This document shows, piece after piece, positions 25,849 to 34,108 of a stretch of DNA of 56,885 bases (position 1 is the first letter of the stretch; each line of letters opens with the position of its first letter). The stretch comes from Streptomyces blattellae. GTDB lineage: Bacteria > Actinomycetota > Actinomycetes > Streptomycetales > Streptomycetaceae. The notes below the pieces were generated by a model. The model made no database searches. It was not told where the DNA came from and saw nothing but the letters and a program-made list of their open reading frames with translations. The stretch is taken from assembly GCF_009709555.1 (NCBI RefSeq), contig NZ_WJBG01000233.1, positions 1 through 56,885 of the forward strand, written 5' to 3'. The translations under genes were made by a program, and so were the position numbers.

Positions 25849-26214
25849 ATGGGCCTGGTATGGGAGCAAGTCAACCTGGACAAGGCCGATGCGGCCGACG
25901 CGGCTGGCCTGGGCCGCTGGTGGGCCGAGGCTCTGGGGTGGGCGGTGCTGAACGACTCGCCGGAGGAATTCGAGATCCGGCCGCGGGAGGACCGCCTGCC
26001 GGGGCTGATCTTCGGGCCGGTCCCCGAGGGCAAGACGTTGAAGAACCGCCTGCACCTCGACTTCCGCCCCGACGACCAGGAGGCCGAGGTCGCCCGTTTC
26101 CTCGCGCTCGGCGCACGGCACGCGGACGTCGGCCAGACCGGCGGGGAGAGCTGGGTCACGCTTGCCGACCCGGAGGGCAACGAGTTCTGCGTGCTGAGTT
26201 CACGGCGCCGCTGA
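25849..26214 (+). CDS. VOC-superfamily (glyoxalase-like) protein
   Basis: The 121-residue single VOC domain protein begins MGLVWEQVNLDKADAAD and contains WWAEALGWAVL, RLHLDFRPDDQEAEVARFLALG and the terminal strand TLADPEGNEFCVL. It belongs to the glyoxalase-like families common in Streptomyces, which bind small ligands or metals; no specific reaction is known. The mRNA is probably leaderless. Nothing else shares its strand nearby, so it is likely a single-gene unit. Confidence 0.85.
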   Translation: MGLVWEQVNLDKADAADAAGLGRWWAEALGWAVLNDSPEEFEIRPREDRLPGLIFGPVPEGKTLKNRLHLDFRPDDQEAEVARFLALGARHADVGQTGGESWVTLADPEGNEFCVLSSRRR

Positions 26215-26290
26215 GGCCGCCGTACGGCGAATCCGAACGCTCTCGGGGTGGGAGACGTATGGCACCGGCCGGGCGTTGGGCTGTGGGGTG

Positions 26291-26500
26291 CTACATCGCG
26301 GGGCGATGTGCGGCCCAGATGCGGAGCATGATCCGGAGCAGGTCCGGGCCGATCAGCTCGACGTCGCCTACATGATCACGGTGGGCGTAGATGTCCCATC
26401 CTGGACCCGAGTTGCCCAGGTCGTGAGCCACCAACTCGGCGTCCGCCGGGTCAGTGATCACCTCGTCGCAGGCGCGGCACACGTGCAGGCCTGTGGTCAC
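26291..26500 (-). CDS. Small CxxC protein, last gene of the XRE-linked operon
   Basis: The 69-residue protein has a CRACDEVI CxxC pair near the N-terminus and a conserved-looking C-terminal helix (LLRIMLRIWAAHRPAM). No signal or membrane segment is seen. The GTG start overlaps the stop of the preceding mini-gene by four bases (GTGA), and GGGGAG is placed before it. I do not recognise a family, but similar tiny Cys proteins commonly accompany XRE-type regulators in Streptomyces. Metal binding is possible only with a partner, since there are just two cysteines. Confidence 0.7.
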   Translation of the reverse strand: MTTGLHVCRACDEVITDPADAELVAHDLGNSGPGWDIYAHRDHVGDVELIGPDLLRIMLRIWAAHRPAM

Positions 26501-26688
26501 GAGGCATCTCCCCGGCGGTGGCAGGCGCACGTGCAGCGGCGCACGAGCCAGCCCCCGTGCGAGTACGGCAAGGGCACGTCCTTGATCTGGCGGCACAGAC
26601 CGTGCACGTCCCGGTAGTCCGGCTGTTGGGCCAGGGTGCATTCCGCCGACAGCGGCGGCCGGTCGGTCTCGGTTGTCGGCGCGGTCAT
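26497..26688 (-). CDS. Small Cys-rich protein, middle gene of the XRE-linked operon
   Basis: The 63-residue protein carries four cysteines and a histidine in a possible zinc-binding array: SAECTLAQQPDYRDVHGLC then RRCTCACHRR. The spacing fits a small zinc ribbon, but no named family is recognised. The ATG overlaps the stop of the upstream mini-gene as ATGA and its own stop overlaps the next start as GTGA, so the three genes are translationally coupled. Its context is the XRE regulator gene on the same strand. Confidence 0.7.
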   Translation of the reverse strand: MTAPTTETDRPPLSAECTLAQQPDYRDVHGLCRQIKDVPLPYSHGGWLVRRCTCACHRRGDAS

Positions 26689-26873
26689 CGTCCGGCCGCC
26701 TGGTGGCTGCGCATCTCCACGTTGATGTCCGAGACCTTGGACAGGTCCCCGTCCAGCCGGGCCGCCTCCGGCGCGCGGGCGAGTGCGCCGCACACGTCGC
26801 ACCCGTCGACCGGATCCGGATCCTGGGGCGGCAGGCCCACCCGCACCGGTCCGGTCATGGTCGTCTCGCTCAT
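26685..26873 (-). CDS. Small CxxC protein, first gene of the XRE-linked mini-operon
   Basis: The 62-residue protein has DGCDVCGALARAPEAARLDG followed by LSKVSDINVEMRSH. This CDVCGAL...SDxNVE pattern recurs in small Streptomyces proteins, as far as I recall. AGGGGA stands just before the ATG. Its end overlaps the next gene by ATGA. It starts 87 bases after the XRE gene's stop with a hairpin between, so it may be transcribed by read-through from the regulator gene or from its own promoter. Confidence 0.7.
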   Translation of the reverse strand: MSETTMTGPVRVGLPPQDPDPVDGCDVCGALARAPEAARLDGDLSKVSDINVEMRSHQAAGR

Positions 26874-26936
26874 GGTCCCCTCGATCCCTCGCTGCGTCGG
26901 CCGGGCTGAGACCGTACGAGCGCCGGGGGACTGGCA

Positions 26937-26955
26937 GGGGCACAGAATGTGCCCC
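26937..26955 (-). terminator. 7-bp hairpin after the XRE gene
   Basis: GGGGCAC (26937-26943) and GTGCCCC (26949-26955) pair over AGAAT just beyond the stop of the XRE gene, before the mini-operon. No T-run. It may attenuate rather than stop transcription. Confidence 0.5.
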
Positions 26956-26960
26956 CTCGG

Positions 26961-28211
26961 CTATGCAGCCAACAGACCGAGCTTCACGGCGAGTTCGGAG
27001 GCGCGGCGCTTGCGGGACGGGCTCTTGGACTCCGCCTCTTCGAGGACGATCCGTTTTGCGTAGCCGTTGTACTTGATCGTCTCCGGGGCGGCCTCGTGGG
27101 CCTGGTTGAGCGTGGCCAACGCCACGTCCGGCTGTCCGTCGAGCTGGTATCCGCGTGCCTCTTCGATCCGGTGCCGGGCGCGGCGCGGCCGGGACGGGAT
27201 GGTCATGGCGTCGGCCGCCGCTGCCTGCCGCACCGACTCACCCCCCTGGTGCAGCTCCACGGCGATGGTCACCGCGTGCGCCCCCATGATCGCCCGCGAG
27301 AACGACGTCACGGGGTGGTAGTAGTCGGCGGGCAGCCGGTCGGCCATGTCCCGCGCGGTGTCCCAGAAGCGCCACGCCGTCCCGGTCTGGCCACGCCGGG
27401 CGGCCGTGTACCCGGCTTCGAAGGTGAGGGCCCCCGTGATCGCCAGGACGTCGTCCGGTGCGTCCGGCAGCAGGGGTTCGAGGTACGCCAGGGTCTCCAG
27501 GTTCACCGCGTCGGCGGCGTCGAACTGCGCCGGTCCGGAGTCGCGGTGCGCCTGTGCGGCCAGCCACGCGGCCACGCCGATTGCGTGCGGGTCCTCGGAC
27601 TCCTGCGCGGCGGTCAGACCCCGCCCGGCGACCCGCCACAACAGGGCGGCGTCCGGCTGGTAGGCCACGAAGAACTGTGCCAGCGAGTACACCTCGGCAA
27701 GCGCGGCCTGCGCCGCGCGCCGTTCGGTCCCGGTGTCTGCCTGGCGGACAGCGGCCTGTGCGTCACGGATCAGGTCCGGCAGCAGAGCGCCGATGACGTC
27801 CCGGTGGTTGGGTGCGGAGTGCCGCGCCGACCAGGCCCGTGCGAGCCGGGCGCGCAGGTGCGCAGCGGGCGGGGCCTCGTCCGCGCCGGCGATCGGGAAG
27901 GCGTCCACGGCGGCCTTCACGGCGGCGAGACGCGGATGCCCGGGACCGGTGAACAGGTCCACGTGGACGGACTGATCACCGGTGAGGTCGGCCAGGTCGC
28001 GCACCCGCAGCACTTCGGCGACGCGCAGGATCGTCTCCGGCTTGGGCGTCTTCAGGCGCCCGGTCTCAACGCCCTTGACCCAGGACCCGGACTTGCCGAC
28101 GAGGCCCCCGAGCTGATCACGGGTCAGGCCCTTGCGGGTCCGAAGGATCTGGAGCCGCTGGCCGAACACCAACCGGTCGGCGTACGGGTCCGGCGTAGCA
28201 TCTTCAGGCAT
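26961..28211 (-). CDS. XRE-family regulator with TPR-like C-terminal domain
   Basis: The 416-residue protein has an N-terminal helix-turn-helix (LQILRTRKGLTRDQLGGLVG, SGSWVKGVETGRLKTPKPE) and a long all-helical region with repeated pairs such as AQAALAEVYSLAQFFVAYQP and ALTFEAGYTAARRGQTG, typical of tetratricopeptide-like peptide-sensing domains. Such regulators bind peptides or partner proteins and control adjacent small genes. The ATG at 28211 follows GAGGAGGGG. It heads the cluster with the three Cys mini-genes. Upstream lie three GGACA repeats (28272-28292, minus-strand sense) that may be its site. Confidence 0.88.
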   Translation of the reverse strand: MPEDATPDPYADRLVFGQRLQILRTRKGLTRDQLGGLVGKSGSWVKGVETGRLKTPKPETILRVAEVLRVRDLADLTGDQSVHVDLFTGPGHPRLAAVKAAVDAFPIAGADEAPPAAHLRARLARAWSARHSAPNHRDVIGALLPDLIRDAQAAVRQADTGTERRAAQAALAEVYSLAQFFVAYQPDAALLWRVAGRGLTAAQESEDPHAIGVAAWLAAQAHRDSGPAQFDAADAVNLETLAYLEPLLPDAPDDVLAITGALTFEAGYTAARRGQTGTAWRFWDTARDMADRLPADYYHPVTSFSRAIMGAHAVTIAVELHQGGESVRQAAAADAMTIPSRPRRARHRIEEARGYQLDGQPDVALATLNQAHEAAPETIKYNGYAKRIVLEEAESKSPSRKRRASELAVKLGLLAA

Positions 28212-28621
28212 GGCCTTGCCCCTCCTCGCAGCTTCGTCACTGCCAGGGTATGGGGCCAGGCCGTTCTCGTGTCCTGTCCATTCATGTCCGGCCTGATCAC
28301 CAACGGCGCGACACGTTCGGCGGGAGCTTGGGCGGCCGGTTGCCCCTACGGGCGTTGCAGACCCGGTGCGCCGGTCGCAGGTATGTGACCGAGGACGGGT
28401 CGAGACCCTGGGCAATCTGGCGCCGCCGCTGAGCCATCCGGCGGATCAGCCCGCGCCGGGCCCCGCCGGACGGGTGCGGGCGGACTGGGCACGGGTGCTG
28501 CGGGCCTGAGCACGAGCGCCGGGGGCCTGAGCGCCACGCGGCGAAGCCGCTTATCGGTACGAGCCCCGCCCCCCTGAAGGCCCGATCAGGCGCTGTCAGT
28601 GTGTCGTGCCAGGATGGATTC
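28212..28621. other. Gap holding an HNH-like fragment and regulator upstream region
   Basis: These 410 bases hold no full gene. On the minus strand, nearest the XRE gene, are its ribosome site, a TACCCT -10-like hexamer (28245-28250) and three GGACA copies. Farther right is the HNH-like fragment described separately. The right end carries the upstream region of the LAL regulator; no clear -35/-10 pair is seen there. Confidence 0.5.
28297..28437 (-). pseudogene. Fragment resembling the end of an HNH endonuclease
   Basis: A 46-codon frame from an ATG reads AQRRRQIAQGLDPSSVTYLR then PAHRVCNARRGNRPPKLPP. The HRVCNARRGN part resembles the last H..N helix of HNH nucleases (HxxCNxxRG). The upstream half with the first His and Cys pairs is absent, and a different frame just before it (ARSTRAQSARTRPAG) looks like the rest, ended by a TGA. 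A frameshifted remnant is the best reading; a real mini-gene is possible. Confidence 0.35.
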
Positions 28622-31570
28622 GTGCCGCAGACCACTACGTTCACCACGCCCATCGTCGGCCGGGAGGATGAGCTCGCCCGCCTCTCCAGCGTGCTGGAGC
28701 GCGCCCGGGGCGGTGCGGCTCGTGCTGTTCTGGTCGCCGGGGATGCCGGGGTCGGGAAGACGCGGGTGCTGGACGAGGTCTCGGCGCGGGCCGCTGCCGC
28801 CGGGATGACCGTACTGACCGGGCACTGTGTGGATCTCGGTGACGTCGGACTGCCGTATCTGCCGTTCAGCGAGGTGCTGGGGGTGCTCGCCGCCGACGAG
28901 CGGTTCGCGGACGTGCTGGCGGCGCATCCGGCGGTGGAGCGGTTGCTGGGTGCCGGGTCGGACGACGGCGGGCGGGTGCGGCTGTTCGAGGGTGTGGCGG
29001 GGCTGCTGGCCGATCTGTCGGACATCGCTCCGCTGCTGCTCGTGCTGGAGGATCTGCACTGGGCGGATCAGTCCTCGCGGGATCTGCTGCGGTTCCTGCT
29101 CAGCCGCGGCATGCTGCAGCGGTCCGCGGGTGGTGCGCCCACGCATCGGCTGGCGGTGTTCGCTTCGTACCGCGCGGACGATCTGCACCGCCGGCATCCC
29201 TTGCGCCCGCTGCTCGCCGAGCTGGTGCGGCTGCCCGCCGTGGAGCGGCTGGAGCTGCGGCCCATGGCCGATCCCGACGTGGCCCGGCTGGTGCGCGGGC
29301 TGCCGCGGGAGCGTCCGGTGCCGGACGCGACGGTCCGCCGGATCGTGGAGCGCGCCGAGGGCAACGCCTTCTACGCGGAGGAGCTGCTGGCCGCCACGGA
29401 CGCGGAGGCGAGCGGGGTGCCCAGCGGGCTGGCCGATGTCCTCCTCATCCGTTTCGAGCAGCTGTCCGACACGGCTCAGCAGGTGCTGCGTACGGCCGCC
29501 GTCGCCGGGCGGCGGGTCGAGCACGACCTGCTGCGGGACGCGGTCGGGCTCCCCGAGGACGAGTTGGAGTCGGCGCTGCGGGAGGCCGTGGAGCGGCAAC
29601 TCCTCGTCTCCGGGAACGGCGACACGTACTCCTTCCGCCATGCACTGGCCCGGGAGGCGGTGTACGCCGATCTGCTGCCGGGTGAACGGGCGCGGCTGCA
29701 CGGTGCGTTCGCCCGGCTGCTGTCCGGCCGCGGGCAGCGCGCGGAGACCGCGGCCGAGCGCGCCCACCACTACCGCGCGAGCCATGATCTCGCCGAGGCC
29801 CTGGCCGCCTCGCTGGAGGCCGCCGGCCACGCCCATCGGCTCGGTGCTCCGGCCGAGGAACTCAGGCATCTGGAAGCCGCGCTCGACGTGTGGTCGTCGG
29901 TGGACCGGGCCGCCCGGCCGTCGGGCGAGGGGGTCGACAGGGTGACGCTGACGCTGCGTGCCTCCGCGGCGGCGGCGCACGCCGGGGAGTCGCACCGCGC
30001 GGTCTCCCTCACCCGTGCCGCGCTGGCGGGCATCGGCCAGGACGCGGACTCCGAGCTGGCCGCCCGGGTGCGCTACACGCTCGCCGGGAACCTGATCGGC
30101 GTCGACAACCTGACGGCGGCGTTCACGTACAGCAGCGAGGCGCTCGCTCTGATCCCCGCCGAACCCGCCTCGCGGACCTGGGTGTGGGCGGCGGCCACGC
30201 ATGTGATGGCGGCCCGCCAGGTCGGCGAGACGGCGGTCGCGCTGCGGGTCGCCCGCCAAGCGCTGGGCGTCGCCGAGCAGTTGAGAGTGACCGATGCCCA
30301 GGCCGACCTGCTGATCTCGTTGGCCACTCTCGAAGGCGGCGGTCGTCGCACTCCTCAGGGCCGCGAGCGGCTGCGGGAGGCCCGGGAGCTGGCCCGGAGT
30401 TCGGGGAGTGCGCCGGTGGAGACGCGTGCGCTGTTCAACCTCGCCATGGGCTGTTTCGAGTCCGGCGATCTGGAGGAGTGCCTGCCCTGGCTGACCGAGG
30501 GGCTGGACCGCGCCCGCCGCGCCGGTCTGCTGTCCTCGCCGTATCCGCTGGAGATGCGCTACCTCCAGCTGCTGGTGCTGTACACCCTGGGCCGCTGGGA
30601 CGAGTGCCTGCGCGCGGCGGTGAGCGACGCCGCGGTGCTGCCGGCGAGCGGCGGCTATACGGCGGGTCCCGCGCTGAACGTCGCCCTGGCGCGCGGCGAC
30701 TTCAAGGCGGCCGACCGTGCGCGCGCCCTGCTTCAGGGGCCGTTCGACTGGATGGCCACGCTCGTCGCGGGGATCGTGCTGACGGACGCCGCCGCGCTGC
30801 TCGGCGATGCGGACGACGCCGTGGCGCGGATGCGCTCCACGGTCGCGGCGCTCACCGACGACGCGGGCACGCCGCCCGATGTGACGGTCCGGCTCGCCAC
30901 GCTCGCCCTGTCCGCCGTCGCCGACTCGGCCGTCGAGCTCCGCCGCACCGGCGACGAAGCCGGGGCCCGCCACCGGGCGCGGACGGCGGACGAGCTGGTG
31001 GAGCTGGCGCGGGGTGTGGCCCGGCACGGCGAGGAGGGCGTCCCACACGGCCCGGAGGGGCAGGCCTGGCTGGCCCGGGCGGAGGCGGAGTGGGCGCGGG
31101 CCGTGTCCGGTCCGGACGCGGAGGCGTGGGGGAAGGCGGTGGCCGCGTTCGACTACGGCGACCCGTACGAGCGGGCGCGCTGCCGACTGCGGTTCGCCGA
31201 GGCCCTGTTGGCGGCCGGGCGCCGCGAGGAGGCGGCCGTCGAGGCAGGCACGGCCCGGGTGACGGCCGCCGAACTGCGCGCCACGCCGCTCTTGGAGCGC
31301 GTGGACGCCGTCATACGCCGTGGCGGGCTGTCGGACCCCGGCCACCACGGCACGTCACCGCTCACCGCCCGCGAGCAGGACGTGCTGCGGCTCCTCGCCC
31401 TCGGCCGCAGCAACCGGCAGATAGGCGAGGAGCTGTTCATCACCGGCAAGACAGCGAGCGTCCACGTCTCCAACATTCTCGGCAAGCTGGGCGCCGCGAG
31501 CCGCACCGAGGCCGTGGCGATCGCCTACCGCCGGGGCCTGATCACCCCGGAGCCGACGGCGTCCGGCTGA
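28622..31570 (+). CDS. LuxR-family regulator of the LAL (MalT-like) type
   Basis: The 982-residue ATP-dependent regulator has an N-terminal P-loop ATPase domain (Walker A GDAGVGKTRVL, Walker B LLLVLEDLHWADQS, sensor ASYRADD), a long helical TPR-like middle and a C-terminal LuxR helix-turn-helix (LTAREQDVLRLLALGRSNRQ, GKTASVHVSNILGKLG). LAL proteins switch on catabolic or antibiotic genes when a ligand and ATP are bound. The GTG at 28622 has AGGA seven bases upstream. It converges with a GH105 hydrolase gene with nine bases between, suggesting a role in sugar use, but the target is inferred only. Confidence 0.93.
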   Translation: MPQTTTFTTPIVGREDELARLSSVLERARGGAARAVLVAGDAGVGKTRVLDEVSARAAAAGMTVLTGHCVDLGDVGLPYLPFSEVLGVLAADERFADVLAAHPAVERLLGAGSDDGGRVRLFEGVAGLLADLSDIAPLLLVLEDLHWADQSSRDLLRFLLSRGMLQRSAGGAPTHRLAVFASYRADDLHRRHPLRPLLAELVRLPAVERLELRPMADPDVARLVRGLPRERPVPDATVRRIVERAEGNAFYAEELLAATDAEASGVPSGLADVLLIRFEQLSDTAQQVLRTAAVAGRRVEHDLLRDAVGLPEDELESALREAVERQLLVSGNGDTYSFRHALAREAVYADLLPGERARLHGAFARLLSGRGQRAETAAERAHHYRASHDLAEALAASLEAAGHAHRLGAPAEELRHLEAALDVWSSVDRAARPSGEGVDRVTLTLRASAAAAHAGESHRAVSLTRAALAGIGQDADSELAARVRYTLAGNLIGVDNLTAAFTYSSEALALIPAEPASRTWVWAAATHVMAARQVGETAVALRVARQALGVAEQLRVTDAQADLLISLATLEGGGRRTPQGRERLREARELARSSGSAPVETRALFNLAMGCFESGDLEECLPWLTEGLDRARRAGLLSSPYPLEMRYLQLLVLYTLGRWDECLRAAVSDAAVLPASGGYTAGPALNVALARGDFKAADRARALLQGPFDWMATLVAGIVLTDAAALLGDADDAVARMRSTVAALTDDAGTPPDVTVRLATLALSAVADSAVELRRTGDEAGARHRARTADELVELARGVARHGEEGVPHGPEGQAWLARAEAEWARAVSGPDAEAWGKAVAAFDYGDPYERARCRLRFAEALLAAGRREEAAVEAGTARVTAAELRATPLLERVDAVIRRGGLSDPGHHGTSPLTAREQDVLRLLALGRSNRQIGEELFITGKTASVHVSNILGKLGAASRTEAVAIAYRRGLITPEPTASG

Positions 31571-31579
31571 CCGGCCCGG

Positions 31580-32710
31580 TCAGCCGAGCAGCAGGGCCAG
31601 TTCGGTGCCGCCCAGCAGGAAGGCGCCGACGCCGAAGTCCGCGGTGCTGTCGTACGTCACGGGCTGGCTGGACTCGGGGCGGTGACCGACCTTCTGTACA
31701 TACCCCAGGAAGCCGTCGGGGTGGACGGCGGTGGTGACGAGGCCGTGCCAGGCCCGGGACACGACGGGCAGGTGCGCGGCCCGGCCGACGAGCCGGGCGC
31801 GGAGCGCGTAGGCCGTGCCGTAGAGGAAGAAGGACGTGCCGCTGGTCTCGGGCCCGGGCAGATGGTCGGGGTCGGCGAGGTTCACGTTCCAGAAGCCGTC
31901 CGTCCGCTGCACCCGCGCCAGCGCCCGGACGAGCCGGGTCAGGGTCTGGCGGTATTCGGCGGTGTGCGGCTCGCCCGGCGGGAGGGCCTTGAGGGTCTTG
32001 GTGTGGCCGGCGGCGACCCAGCCGTTGCCCCGGGACCACAGCACCGGCTTGCCGGAGGGCGAGAGGATTCCGCCGGGCAGGAACCGGTCGTCGCGGTACC
32101 AGAGACCGCTGGCCGGGTCGTACAGGCCGGGCCCGCCTTCGATCCGCTTGGTGTGGTCGTAGAGGGCGTACAGCTTCGCCCGGTAGGCGGGGTCGCCGCG
32201 CAGGATGCCGAGGCGGGCGAAGGGCGGCATGCCCATGTGCAGGGCGTCGTCCCACCACCAGTCGTCATTTTTCTCTGGCTGGTCCGTGTACACCATGCGG
32301 TGCAACGACTCCTCGATGGCGGCGAGTTTCCGCTCCTCGGGCTCGATCGCGTAGAGGTCGAGGTAGGCCTGTCCGGCGTTGTGGTTGTCGGCGTGCCGGG
32401 TGGTGATCCCGCCTTTGAGACCGTAGGCGTGCTCCTCCGCCCACTCCTCGGCGTAGGCGAGATAGCGGGGCGTGCCGGTGAGGCGGTGCAGGGTGAGCAG
32501 GCCGCTGAAGAAGGTGGCGTTGGCCCAGCCGTTGTCGCCGGGGTCCGGGTGGGCGGTGATCCAGTGGTCGGCGACCCGGCGCAGCACGCGCACCACCTCC
32601 GCCGCCGACGGGAGTGGCGGGGCGGGTGCGGCTGCCGCTCTGGTCGTCGGCAGGAGTGTCGCGGTGGCCGTGAGGGCGGCGCCGCCGGTCAGCAAGCGAC
32701 GTCGGTTCAT
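31580..32710 (-). CDS. Secreted GH105/GH88 unsaturated glucuronyl hydrolase
   Basis: The 376-residue protein has a twin-arginine type signal (MNRRRLLTGGAALTATATLL then an AAAAPAPP cleavage region) and an (alpha/alpha)6 hydrolase fold: DHWITAHPDPGDNGWANATFF, the catalytic-type KNDDWWWDDALHMGMP, LWSRGNGWVAAGHTKTL and FFLYGTAYALRARL. It removes unsaturated uronic acids from rhamnogalacturonan or similar oligosaccharides outside the cell. GAGAGGAG lies eight bases before the ATG. Neighbours are an esterase remnant, a ROK repressor and a sugar-binding lipoprotein, so it belongs to a plant-cell-wall sugar island. Confidence 0.9.
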   Translation of the reverse strand: MNRRRLLTGGAALTATATLLPTTRAAAAPAPPLPSAAEVVRVLRRVADHWITAHPDPGDNGWANATFFSGLLTLHRLTGTPRYLAYAEEWAEEHAYGLKGGITTRHADNHNAGQAYLDLYAIEPEERKLAAIEESLHRMVYTDQPEKNDDWWWDDALHMGMPPFARLGILRGDPAYRAKLYALYDHTKRIEGGPGLYDPASGLWYRDDRFLPGGILSPSGKPVLWSRGNGWVAAGHTKTLKALPPGEPHTAEYRQTLTRLVRALARVQRTDGFWNVNLADPDHLPGPETSGTSFFLYGTAYALRARLVGRAAHLPVVSRAWHGLVTTAVHPDGFLGYVQKVGHRPESSQPVTYDSTADFGVGAFLLGGTELALLLG

Positions 32711-32736
32711 GAGATCGGCTCCTCTCGGGTACGGGG

Positions 32737-32838
32737 TCAGGTGCGGTCGAGGCCGTTCAGGTCCACGGCGTACGCCATGGCCTGCGTGCCCTTGTCGTCG
32801 GGGTGCAGAGCCCGCGGTGAGGGGCCCGCACAGGGGTC
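32737..32838 (-). pseudogene. C-terminal remnant of an SGNH/GDSL esterase
   Basis: Between the ROK gene and the GH105 gene, the minus strand reads ALHPDDKGTQAMAYAVDLNG and ends in a TGA. This matches the end of secreted SGNH esterases, where the catalytic Asp-x-x-His pair (here in a LHPDD context) is followed by KGxxAMAxAVDL. There is no start and no GDS block, so only the 3' tail remains. It fits a rhamnogalacturonan acetylesterase lost from this island. Confidence 0.6.
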
Positions 32839-34032
32839 TCAGCGCGCGTGCGGGGGCTGGTTCATCTCGGACCTGATGAAGGACTGGATCGCGGTGGCGG
32901 CGGCCCCGCGTGCCCATTCCTCGAAGGGCAGCGGGCGGGTCTGTACGTCGCACTGGGCGGCGGAGCCGAAGGCGGCGGCGGTGAAGGCGTCACGGATCTG
33001 CTCGGCGAACAGGTCGTAGGCAGCCAGGCCCTCACCGGAGATGATCACGCGCTCCGGGCCGAGCAGGTTGGCCACGGTGGCGATGCCCCGGCCGATCGCG
33101 GCACCGGCGCGGGCATACGCCGCGCGTGCCCCGGCGACGCCTTGGTGGGCCAGCGCCACGGCCTCGGCGGTGCCGGCGACCTCGATGCCGGTGGTCTCGC
33201 GGATCTGCCGGACGATGGCGGCGTCCCCGGCGATCGCCTCCACACAGCCCCGGTTGCCGCAGTGACAGAGCGGGCCCGCCGGGTCGACGGTCACATGGCC
33301 GATCTCACCGGCCACTCCGTGCGCACCGGCGACCACCCGGCCGTGCACGACAAGTCCGCAGCCGATGCCGGCGCCGACGGTCACCACGGCGAAGTCGGAC
33401 AGCCCGGCACCGGCGCCGAACCACTGCTCGGCGACGGTCAGGGCCCGTACGTCGTTGTCGACGGTGACCGGCAGTCCCGTGGTCATGGTGGCGAGTCCGG
33501 CGAGCGGGACGTCGTGCCAGTCGAGGAACGGCGAGTAGCGGACGACGCCTTCGGCGCGGTCGACGTCGCCGGAGACGGCGATGCCGAGCCCGAGGACAGG
33601 GGTGCCGAACTCGTCGGCCTCGACGAGCAGTTGCCGCACCAGCTCCGCGACCGAGGCCAGCACCGCCTTGGGGTCGCGGGCGGACGGCGGCATACGGCGG
33701 GCGACGCGGATCCGGCAGCACAGGTCGGTGAGTACGCCGATGATCTCGTCGCCGGTCAGCTTGATCCCGATGAACAGCGCCCGTCCGCCGTCGACCCGCA
33801 CCGGGTTGGCGGGCCGACCGAGCGCGGGGCGTGCCTCCGCGTCCGCGTCCTCCACCAGGTATCCGGCTTCGATCAGCGGACGTACCGCCTTGGTCACGGC
33901 CGCGGCGGAGAGTCCGGCACGCCGGGACAACTCCAGGCGGGTGAGGGGCCCTTGGGACAGGAGCGTGGTGAAGACCTGGGAGGCGGCCGGTGTGTTGACG
34001 GGGAACGTCTGGGCGCGAGCGGTCGGGCGCAT
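32839..34032 (-). CDS. ROK-family transcriptional repressor
   Basis: The 397-residue protein has an N-terminal MarR-like helix-turn-helix (GPLTRLELSRRAGLSAAAVTKAVRPL) and a sugar kinase-like ROK domain: GIKLTGDEIIGVLTD, VDNDVRALTVAEQWFG, VGAGIGCGLVVHG, the EIGHVTVDP motif and the zinc-binding CHCGNRGCVEAIAG. It represses sugar genes until a sugar or sugar phosphate binds. No ribosome site precedes the ATG; TAGGTT ends seven bases before it with TTGACG 17 bases farther, so the mRNA is leaderless. An inverted repeat covers this promoter, consistent with autorepression. Confidence 0.93.
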   Translation of the reverse strand: MRPTARAQTFPVNTPAASQVFTTLLSQGPLTRLELSRRAGLSAAAVTKAVRPLIEAGYLVEDADAEARPALGRPANPVRVDGGRALFIGIKLTGDEIIGVLTDLCCRIRVARRMPPSARDPKAVLASVAELVRQLLVEADEFGTPVLGLGIAVSGDVDRAEGVVRYSPFLDWHDVPLAGLATMTTGLPVTVDNDVRALTVAEQWFGAGAGLSDFAVVTVGAGIGCGLVVHGRVVAGAHGVAGEIGHVTVDPAGPLCHCGNRGCVEAIAGDAAIVRQIRETTGIEVAGTAEAVALAHQGVAGARAAYARAGAAIGRGIATVANLLGPERVIISGEGLAAYDLFAEQIRDAFTAAAFGSAAQCDVQTRPLPFEEWARGAAATAIQSFIRSEMNQPPHAR

Positions 34033-34039
34033 GGCGGGG

Positions 34040-34076
34040 AACCTAGAGCTGTTCTTTTCCGCCGTCAATAAAAGAA
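34040..34076 (-). promoter_or_regulatory. ROK gene promoter with overlapping operator
   Basis: In minus-strand sense TTGACG (34063-34068) and TAGGTT (34040-34045) are spaced 17 bases. The inverted repeat TTCTTTT (34052-34058) / AAAAGAA (34070-34076) flanks the -35 with an 11-base spacer, as in ROK/NagC-type operators. Confidence 0.75.
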
Positions 34077-34108
34077 AGAGGATCGGGCGACGAGACCCGG
34101 CAGGGGGT

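Noticed and set aside
26949..28388. A 479-codon plus-strand open frame opposite the XRE gene
   Set aside because: Composition is Arg/Gly/Val-rich without recognisable motifs; the minus strand carries the helix-turn-helix and helical repeat protein.
28586..31348. A 920-codon minus-strand open frame opposite the LAL regulator
   Set aside because: Same kind of shadow frame; the plus-strand protein has P-loop and LuxR motifs and a start site.
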